From IMG/VR virus record IMGVR_UViG_3300021088_000029, positions 1 to 29,472 of that record: a DNA stretch of 29,472 nt. The stretch is one strand, 5' to 3'. Shown here piece by piece: positions 24,686 to 29,472 of this stretch. Made by a program: the position numbers and the translations under genes. Positions within the stretch are counted from its first letter, which is position 1; every line of letters begins with the position of its first letter. Source of the DNA: a virus. The notes under the pieces are model-generated. The model was not told the DNA's origin, ran no database searches, and saw nothing but the letters and a program-made list of their open reading frames with translations.

Positions 24686-25040
24686 TTATGTATCTACCCT
24701 ATTAAACGGTCCACAATGGATAACCTGGTGGTTAATTATGGCAGTATTGGTAATAGCGGCCCCCTTCTGTATATGTGATGTATTATTTCGCACAAAGTCT
24801 ATTAGGGAGAAGCTAACTAATTTTATTACAGAGTCGCGGGCGCGCAGAGCGTCTCGGCCACCCTCTCCAACAACGCTGGGAATTTTAGAGGTAACCCAAG
24901 CATGTATTGAGGATTACACAGAAATACCAATAGCCCAACCGGCTATATTGTTTTCGCATACCATAACCATTATGGTTCCTCACGAAAGACATGTAGAAGA
25001 AAGGGCAGTTAGGAAATCCATGTTAGGACTACCAAATTAG
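24672..25040 (+). CDS. Small membrane protein of unknown function
   Basis: A 122-residue protein with AGAGG about 8 bases before the ATG. One strongly hydrophobic segment (about 18-40, ITWWLIMAVLVIAAPFCICDVLF) is followed by a basic stretch (REKLTNF, RARRAS), which suggests an N-out or reverse-anchored single-pass inner membrane protein with a cytoplasmic tail by the positive-inside rule. The tail is Pro/Ser-rich, then has EVTQACIEDYTEIPIAQP. A holin or spanin role was considered because no lysis genes are visible, but a single helix with a non-coiled tail is a poor match to either. The family is not recognised. Confidence 0.45.
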   Translation: MFIFNYVSTLLNGPQWITWWLIMAVLVIAAPFCICDVLFRTKSIREKLTNFITESRARRASRPPSPTTLGILEVTQACIEDYTEIPIAQPAILFSHTITIMVPHERHVEERAVRKSMLGLPN

Positions 25041-25054
25041 GGTGACTCTTAATA

Positions 25055-25083
25055 TTGACGTCCGTTGTATATCGCGCGAAAAT
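25055..25083 (+). promoter_or_regulatory. Candidate promoter with an 8-base palindrome in its spacer
   Basis: TTGACG (25055-25060, 5 of 6 to consensus) and GAAAAT (25078-25083, 4 of 6) are 17 bases apart and precede the small gene at 25112. The palindrome TCGCGCGA (25072-25079) sits in the spacer and overlaps the -10, in otherwise AT-rich DNA, a place where a repressor would act. Both calls rest on pattern alone. Confidence 0.3.
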
Positions 25084-25111
25084 ATAGGACCAAAAGCTCA
25101 CGGAACGGCAA

Positions 25112-25393
25112 ATGCACCATATTTTCAAGGACATATTACTTCAACCTCCCTATAATAAGACATCTGAGGCTGATAAAGCGTTGGCTGTACGCAGGACCTA
25201 TGAACAAAAACAGATTAAAGATTTAGAGAAAAAATGCCAGGCATTGTCAGATGCATATGAGGAGGACCTGGGGGATAGCAGTAGGTATACAGCCGCGTTA
25301 GAGAGGAGAATAGAGGTGGCTGATGAAATGCTAGAGAAAGCTCTAACGCAAGAATTCAAGAGGCAGCTTAACATTATCTTGAATGTAACTTAA
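25112..25393 (+). CDS. Small coiled-coil protein of unknown function
   Basis: A 93-residue protein, charged and almost wholly helical after residue 15 (KDLEKKCQALSDAYEEDL, RRIEVADEMLEKALTQEF). The ribosome site is weak (CGGA about 8 bases before the ATG). A candidate promoter lies at 25055-25083. It is the last rightward gene, and its TAA shares the tetramer TTAA with the stop of the convergent permease gene. No family is recognised. The charged coiled-coil composition makes it a plausible real protein rather than a chance ORF, but support is modest. Confidence 0.4.
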   Translation: MHHIFKDILLQPPYNKTSEADKALAVRRTYEQKQIKDLEKKCQALSDAYEEDLGDSSRYTAALERRIEVADEMLEKALTQEFKRQLNIILNVT

Positions 25394-26598
25394 CTACAGG
25401 ATTTTAGTTTTCGTGCTGCATACAGAAAGGGTATGCTTGAAACTGCCACGATAATAAAGAAAAGGGGCCAACTGATATTGGTATAGCCCTTAAAATAGCC
25501 ACTCCCATAAGCCAATAATGTGCGCATAAATGATGCAAATGAGCATACTACAGCAATTTTAGTGATTATATATTGACCTTTACATAAACTGGCTAAAAAA
25601 GTCATTAGTGCCGTATGAGCCATTCCACATACAATAGCTTGAATAACTACCGTAATAGTAAAGATAACTTTGTTTTGGCTGCTTGTTGCGAAATACAACA
25701 ACACCAAGGGAGCAGCTAACTGTAAAATACCACACCCAATCATGCCTCGCATAATTCCTGTTTTAGTAAGCCATTTGCCGGCAATAGCACTCGCCACCAG
25801 CATGGCTACAGTACCCACAGTTCTTACGGTAAAGGCTAATTCAGATTTGCTAAATCCTAAATCCATAAACATTACTGGACCCCAGTATTGGGTAACAGAA
25901 TCACTAATTTTATAAAACAATATAAATAATGCAAGCCACTTCAATGAGTGGCTCTGGTTTAAATCCTTTAATGCATGTTGTAAAGTTTTAACAAAATCTC
26001 GTAGGGGCTGTTTATCTGGGTGATTAGAGATAGCGTTTTGGGTAGTATCACCCAAGCATAACCAACCTATAAAGCTAGGTATTAATAAATATAGCATTAG
26101 TAGATTAATTCGTTGCCAGGAGAAGTTATGAGCAGAACAATATAAAGACCCAGCGCCTGCTAATAATAAACCCGTATAAAATCCCATGTTAGTAAAAGCC
26201 ATAGCCATCGGCAAACGTTCCTTGGTGAAGTTCCCCGCACGGTAAGCTGCTGATATAGTATCTATCATAGCCATCCCCATGCATATGAGAGTTGCTAATA
26301 AGCAGGTTAATAGATAATCCTTGTGTGGCGATGTATAGGGCATAAACCCCATCATGATAAATAAAACAGCAAGTAAAAATAACGCCCACGCCTTACGATG
26401 ACCAAAGCATCTATATAGAACTGGGGCCACATTATGATCGAAATACGGCGCCCATAATATTTTTAAAGAATAGGGAATTGTTATTAACGCTAGAATGCTG
26501 ATTTGCTTAGCAGAACCATGCTCAGAATAGATTAATAACGGTAAGCTGCTTGCTAAAAAAATAAACACGGAGCCTGAAGAAAAAGCTATTCCAAACAA
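25390..26598 (-). CDS. AmpG-like MFS permease
   Basis: A 402-residue integral membrane protein with about 12 hydrophobic segments. The N-terminal FSSG, the PYSLKILWAPYFD block, FGHRKAW and MAMIDTISAAYR match AmpG-family permeases, which import anhydro-muropeptides for cell-wall recycling; AmpG-like paralogues with unknown substrates are frequent in Legionella, Coxiella and Rickettsia. The only standard start in reach is TTG 26598, without a ribosome site and truncating the first membrane helix. Upstream in frame, ATA at 26623-26625 lies 6 bases after AGGAG, overlaps the lipoprotein's TAA as ATAA, and would add nine residues (I-NINFAFFS) that complete the helix. The gene ends a phage recombination operon, an odd place for a permease. 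The family is fairly sure; the substrate and expression are not. Confidence 0.75.
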   Translation of the reverse strand: MFGIAFSSGSVFIFLASSLPLLIYSEHGSAKQISILALITIPYSLKILWAPYFDHNVAPVLYRCFGHRKAWALFLLAVLFIMMGFMPYTSPHKDYLLTCLLATLICMGMAMIDTISAAYRAGNFTKERLPMAMAFTNMGFYTGLLLAGAGSLYCSAHNFSWQRINLLMLYLLIPSFIGWLCLGDTTQNAISNHPDKQPLRDFVKTLQHALKDLNQSHSLKWLALFILFYKISDSVTQYWGPVMFMDLGFSKSELAFTVRTVGTVAMLVASAIAGKWLTKTGIMRGMIGCGILQLAAPLVLLYFATSSQNKVIFTITVVIQAIVCGMAHTALMTFLASLCKGQYIITKIAVVCSFASFMRTLLAYGSGYFKGYTNISWPLFFIIVAVSSIPFLYAARKLKSCS

Positions 26599-26621
26599 AG
26601 AAAAGAAAGCAAAATTTATAT

Positions 26622-26765
26622 TTATAAAAGTCTCCTATTCCCATTCCCTTTATCTAGAACCATGGACTTCATAAGCTCAAATTCCGGGTCTATATCTATC
26701 TCATTAGCCTTCATAATGCAACCATTAAGCGACATAATCGCTAGGATTACTAGTATATTTTTCAT
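26622..26765 (-). CDS. Small lipoprotein (47 residues)
   Basis: A 47-residue protein with a short signal peptide: MKNILVILAIMSLNGC, a Lys-containing n-region, a hydrophobic core and the lipobox LNGC with Cys16 as the lipidated residue. The mature part is about 31 residues, acidic then basic (ANEIDIDPEFELMKSM, ending NGNRRLL). GGGAG lies 5 bases before the ATG, which follows the upstream stop codon by 2 bases. Its last codons carry the AGGAG that serves the permease gene. Asp/Asn after Cys was not seen (Ile follows), so outer-membrane sorting is expected in a gammaproteobacterium. A superinfection-exclusion lipoprotein or an outer-membrane spanin (Rz1 type) are possibilities; it lacks the Pro-rich character of Rz1. 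Confidence 0.6.
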   Translation of the reverse strand: MKNILVILAIMSLNGCIMKANEIDIDPEFELMKSMVLDKGNGNRRLL

Positions 26766-26767
26766 TT

Positions 26768-27160
26768 TTACTCCCATTCCAGAAGGCCAAAACAAGGACC
26801 ATCTCTAAAGAAAGTTTTATTTGCCCTTGTACATCTATATAGGCATGCCGATACCGATTGTTTTTTGCTTTTATATTTTGGCCCCATTAGTTTTAATATT
26901 TTTTTCACACGAAGAGGGCGAGCAGCTTGCGCAAGTATGTCCTTAACCATTCCCTCATACCCTCCTTCTATATGGATCCTTTTTTGACAAGGTATGCGAG
27001 TAATAGGAAAGTCCTTCTTAACTTGCTGTTCTTTTTGCCAAATTTTAGCCTCTAAAGCTAGCCTAAGAGCGCTCTCTGTGTATCTGTCAATATTTATAAA
27101 AGCATCTTGCTCTACTACTGGCTTATTAAACAAACTCTTTAAAAAACTAGTAATACTCAT
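26768..27160 (-). CDS. HARE-HTH-like DNA-binding protein
   Basis: A 130-residue protein. Residues 1-60 are helical and charged. The C-terminal about 65 residues (GMVKDILAQAARPLRVKKILKLMG, then SVSACLYRCTRANKTFFRDG, ending FGLLEWE) look like the winged-helix HARE-HTH domain (HB1, ASXL, restriction endonuclease HTH), which ends in a similar F-L-EW. These domains are thought to read or bind DNA in chromatin factors, sigma-like proteins and restriction systems. The ATG overlaps the recT stop by one base (TAATG), so the two are translated together. It may regulate transcription or guide recombination. The fold call is by pattern only. Confidence 0.5.
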   Translation of the reverse strand: MSITSFLKSLFNKPVVEQDAFINIDRYTESALRLALEAKIWQKEQQVKKDFPITRIPCQKRIHIEGGYEGMVKDILAQAARPLRVKKILKLMGPKYKSKKQSVSACLYRCTRANKTFFRDGPCFGLLEWE

Positions 27161-27972
27161 TATTCACCCCCTATCTGTTCATTGGTTTCAATAGCCCCAA
27201 TTATAGGCGCTTCCTTGGGCTCCTTCTCCCGCTCTTGCATCTTTGCTTCCATCATATTAACCCACCCTTGTGCTGCTTCTTCTGTAAGCTGAGCTAATGT
27301 TTTTACCCGAGCTTTGCGTAAGATTGCTTCCTCTGTTGCAAATGGATCGCTCGCGAAAGTAATCAAATGTGCCAATTTTTCCAGGGTCTCCACCGTTATA
27401 GGAACGACCTCATTCACAGTATGTTCTATTATATTACCATCATTAATAGGCTTGCGCACAATAGCGGGGCTATCTTGAGCCTCTTCAGCTGATATTAAGC
27501 CTTTTAATAAATGAGGGAAAGCATCTCTTAAGGCAAACCCGCGAGCACGCATCTGTAGCATACGCTTAGGATAGGTGGTCCATGGTCCTTGTTTACCCCA
27601 TAGGTTTGCCTTCTGTGCATCTTCCTTGCTGAATTTAGCAACAACATCTGCCTTATCCTTTCGCTTAACAATGCACACCGCAACCCATATATCTTCGTCA
27701 AAAGTTTCTATTATATCCATGCATTCTACAGCCCTCTCACATAATGCCTTCATTAGGTCACCCCAGACAGCGGGCTTGCCATTAATAACCGCAATGTTCT
27801 GTAATGCTTGTAGGGGCTGTATACCAAGCTCCCCCCCATGCGCCACAGCCAGCAATACATCTATAGGCCTCCCTTTAAAGCTTCCTGGACAAAAGCTTGA
27901 ATTAGCTATTAGGTTGGCTGAGCGCTGGGCATGCTCGAAGCTCGAAAAATCTAAAATCTGTATACTACTCAT
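27160..27972 (-). CDS. recT: RecT-family single-strand annealing protein
   Basis: A 270-residue recombinase that anneals single DNA strands during phage recombination. Hallmarks of the RecT family are visible: FKGRPIDVLLAVAHGGELGIQPLQALQNIAVINGKPAVWGD (about 33-73), an A-VVAKFSKEDAQKANLWGK region, and WTTYPKRMLQMRARGFALRDAFPHLLKG (about 130-158). The C-terminus is charged and variable, as in many relatives. AGGAG about 5 bases before the ATG fixes the start. It pairs with the YqaJ-type exonuclease encoded upstream in the same operon, the usual phage exonuclease/annealing partnership, analogous to RecE/RecT or Exo/Beta. Length is typical. Confidence 0.9.
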   Translation of the reverse strand: MSSIQILDFSSFEHAQRSANLIANSSFCPGSFKGRPIDVLLAVAHGGELGIQPLQALQNIAVINGKPAVWGDLMKALCERAVECMDIIETFDEDIWVAVCIVKRKDKADVVAKFSKEDAQKANLWGKQGPWTTYPKRMLQMRARGFALRDAFPHLLKGLISAEEAQDSPAIVRKPINDGNIIEHTVNEVVPITVETLEKLAHLITFASDPFATEEAILRKARVKTLAQLTEEAAQGWVNMMEAKMQEREKEPKEAPIIGAIETNEQIGGE

Positions 27973-27985
27973 CTTTACTCCTAAT

Positions 27986-28207
27986 TTATATTACCAATCT
28001 ATTATCAATCTGCCGTCTATTCTCCTCTAATGTCATTCTTGCTTGTATTTGCTGGTTAGTAACAACTTGAAATTGCGCTATTAATGGGCGAGCCGCTTGC
28101 CTTCCTATGAGCAAATTTCCCCGTATTCTTTGTTGTCTTTGATGAGGCATTTCAAGAACCTCTTGTATATCCCTTCTTTCCGGTGGTGTTATATTAATGT
28201 CTGACAT
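27986..28207 (-). CDS. Small polar protein of unknown function
   Basis: A 73-residue hydrophilic protein rich in Gln and Arg (HQRQQRIRGN, NQQIQARMTLEENRRQ), probably helical. AAAGGAA lies before the ATG, and it sits 13 bases before recT. There are no membrane segments, Cys clusters or known motifs. Its position between regulator and recT genes, in a tight operon with good ribosome sites, supports it being real. A small early-phase accessory protein is the most that can be said. Confidence 0.45.
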   Translation of the reverse strand: MSDINITPPERRDIQEVLEMPHQRQQRIRGNLLIGRQAARPLIAQFQVVTNQQIQARMTLEENRRQIDNRLVI

Positions 28208-28220
28208 GTTTGTTCCTTTA

Positions 28221-28406
28221 CTATTTTAAAAACCAAGCCATAATTGAGGCCCCAAGCACAAAAAACGATAAGCATAAGCGCATAACAATAACATCTAATT
28301 GGTCTATAATTTTTTCTTCCACTAACATATCCATTACCTTGCTAACCACAAAAGACCCTCCCAGACAGCACACGAATATAAATACTATTGTTGTAATTTT
28401 TGTCAT
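28221..28406 (-). CDS. Two-helix small membrane protein
   Basis: A 61-residue protein with two hydrophobic segments, about 4-23 (ITTIVFIFVCCLGGSFVVS) and 41-60 (VIVMRLCLSFFVLGASIMAW), joined by an acidic loop (MLVEEKIIDQLD). Its ATG overlaps the regulator stop as ATGA. Two short helices with short ends resemble class II holin topology or superinfection-exclusion proteins, but its place in the recombination operon rather than by lysis genes makes holin unlikely. An ORF on the opposite strand covers the same bases but lacks operon context. Confidence 0.5.
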   Translation of the reverse strand: MTKITTIVFIFVCCLGGSFVVSKVMDMLVEEKIIDQLDVIVMRLCLSFFVLGASIMAWFLK

Positions 28407-28732
28407 GCTTGCTCTACTTTTAATTGCTTAAGTTTTTCTTCTAAGGTTTTAATCTCAGCCTCTGTTCTTTTTAAATCTATATGGTGTGTAACTACCTCCC
28501 TAACCCGAACCTTTTGGTCATCCGTCATAATGTCAATCATGTGAGGCCCCCAAGCCATTCCAATTCTATGTAATTTTTGCCATGCAATTAGAGTATGCCT
28601 AGGCGGTCCGGGAATGGTTTCAGGTTCCTTCATCCATCTACCAACGCTGCGAGGATGAACACCCATAAGCTTGGCTAATTGTTTTTGCGTAAGGCCAAGC
28701 TCTTGCATGATTTGTAAAATATCTATCTTCAT
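28403..28732 (-). CDS. HTH transcriptional regulator (XRE/Cro type)
   Basis: A 109-residue DNA-binding protein. Residues about 5-38 form a helix-turn-helix: MQELGLTQKQLAKLMGVHPRSVGRWMKEP, with the Q-A-L-GV turn and a recognition helix PRSVGRWM. The rest is helical and ends in a coiled coil (KTLEEKLKQLKVEQ), which suggests dimer formation. It overlaps the exonuclease stop (ATGA) and the next gene (ATGA), so it is co-expressed with the early operon. It may repress its own or the opposing operon. The specific operator is unknown. Confidence 0.75.
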   Translation of the reverse strand: MKIDILQIMQELGLTQKQLAKLMGVHPRSVGRWMKEPETIPGPPRHTLIAWQKLHRIGMAWGPHMIDIMTDDQKVRVREVVTHHIDLKRTEAEIKTLEEKLKQLKVEQA

Positions 28733-29472
28733 TCCTTACTCACTTTAAAACTTAACTGTACGTACTCTTTGGCTTTTACAGTATATTCTTTAGTGGTAAC
28801 CTGTTTTCTAACGAAGTAGTTACCATTGCTTAACTTAGCCACACTGGCATTGCCCATGTCAGCTAGTATTTTATTCTCTAGACCTTCTTTAATTTTTTGA
28901 TACTCTCTGATTTGCTCTTTAGCCCCATGGATTACTTCACTAATCTGAATGCAGTCATCAGGCAGCTCTACAACCTCATCTTGCACCTTATCATATTGAC
29001 GTTTAATGCATTCTTTAAAACGAGGATGCACAAAGTTACGGTCAGGCGGAATCTTCTTAAGAACATGCTCTTCCCAAAAATGCTTTGCTTTATTAAAAAT
29101 GAGCTCATCCATTTCATAATCGCGTTCAAAGTTATATATCCTAAACTCATTACCGCCAAATAAGACAGCCACATCCCAAGCAGGATAGTCCAGAACCAGC
29201 ATGTAGTGGGCTATTTGATAATAATAATGCATGGGTATATCGGAGCTGGTACTAGGACCACCGTCGCCCCACAGATGTTTAGAGTTCATGTTGACGGTTT
29301 TTATCTCTAGGCCTTTGCGTTCACCCTTAATTAATCTATCGGGATGAGCTAATAGAAATGGATAAGGCTGGTAATCAAGTATAGCGCTATTGCCTGGATT
29401 AATTAACTCTTTTCCAGTCACTTGAGAATAGTGTTGTGCTATAGGCTCTTCTAATAGATTACCCCATATGAC
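28729..29472 (-). CDS. YqaJ-type viral exonuclease (partial, 5' end outside window)
   Basis: The frame stays open to the window edge, so the gene starts beyond 29472; a GTG at 29421 is only an internal possibility. The edge-proximal residues VIWGNLLEEP form the usual first helix with its Glu. Counting from the GTG, HPDRLI gives catalytic Asp28 and LEIKT gives Glu39 and Lys41, the PD-(D/E)XK core of lambda-exonuclease/YqaJ enzymes, followed by HYYYQIAHYM with the family's Q-x-x-x-Y helix. A Lys/Glu-rich C-terminal helix and small tail follow. It resects double-stranded DNA to give single strands for the RecT protein encoded downstream. The family assignment is secure; total length is unknown. 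Confidence 0.85.
   Translation of the reverse strand, partial: VIWGNLLEEPIAQHYSQVTGKELINPGNSAILDYQPYPFLLAHPDRLIKGERKGLEIKTVNMNSKHLWGDGGPSTSSDIPMHYYYQIAHYMLVLDYPAWDVAVLFGGNEFRIYNFERDYEMDELIFNKAKHFWEEHVLKKIPPDRNFVHPRFKECIKRQYDKVQDEVVELPDDCIQISEVIHGAKEQIREYQKIKEGLENKILADMGNASVAKLSNGNYFVRKQVTTKEYTVKAKEYVQLSFKVSKE

Noticed and set aside
24672-25393. Holin/spanin pair
   Set aside because: One protein has a single helix and a Pro/Ser-rich tail, the other lacks any membrane anchor or signal, and no endolysin is nearby.
27575-28030. 151-residue plus-strand ORF opposite recT
   Set aside because: It is antisense to a well-recognised RecT gene and its translation matches no expected composition.
28210-28431. 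73-residue plus-strand ORF opposite the two-helix membrane gene
   Set aside because: The minus-strand frame has ATGA coupling to its neighbour and a clear two-helix pattern, while the plus frame has no ribosome site or context.

Overview
This window reads as the late (virion) region plus one end of the early (recombination) region of a short-tailed, podovirus-type phage or prophage. Genes are packed with 1- to 4-base overlaps, most starts have clear AAGGAG-type ribosome sites, and the gene order follows a podoviral head/tail/ejection module (GroES-like protein, scaffold, capsid, adaptor, fibre, adaptor, nozzle, internal virion proteins, fibre). The DNA is AT-rich. A gammaproteobacterial host, possibly an intracellular type such as a Legionellales relative, is only an inference, resting on base composition, an AmpG-like permease and a leucine-rich-repeat-like protein. 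No terminase, integrase, endolysin or holin could be recognised, and only the last codons of a possible portal gene are present, so the window is an internal segment of a larger element.

Layout. Positions 1-2343 (+): end of an upstream gene (possibly portal), a GroES-like protein, a scaffold-like protein and an unknown. Positions 2344-2685: a non-coding stretch with a good sigma70-type promoter, at least seven hairpins and a 12-codon leader ORF, just ahead of the capsid module. Positions 2686-5792 (+): a beta-rich virion protein, the major capsid protein, a second beta-rich protein and a small basic protein. Positions 5815-13717 (+): an adaptor with an inserted discoidin-like domain, a conserved small phage protein, two related fibre proteins (105 and 1148 residues, the larger built of YadA-head-like repeats), a gp11-like head-tail adaptor, a beta-propeller-type nozzle and a small protein. 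Positions 13729-22902 (+): probable ejection proteins with Gly/Ala-rich, coiled-coil and shared modular segments, interrupted by a small LRR-like gene. Positions 22968-25393 (+): a second fibre, a VRR-NUC nuclease and small ORFs of unknown role.

Positions 25390-29472 run on the minus strand. Read in the direction of transcription they encode a YqaJ-type exonuclease (cut by the window edge), an HTH regulator, a two-helix membrane protein, a small polar protein, RecT, a HARE-HTH-like protein, a 47-residue lipoprotein and an AmpG-like MFS permease. The exonuclease/RecT pair is a classic phage recombination system. The lipoprotein and permease at the distal end look like accessory (moron) genes. 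The two transcription blocks converge at 25390-25393, where one TTAA tetramer supplies the stop codon of both final genes.

Most worth a second look: the structured leader at 2344-2685, the phage-borne AmpG with an apparent AUA start overlapping the lipoprotein stop codon, the discoidin domain inserted in an adaptor, the modular 1148-residue fibre, the shuffled modules in the ejection proteins, and the LRR-like gene lying among them.
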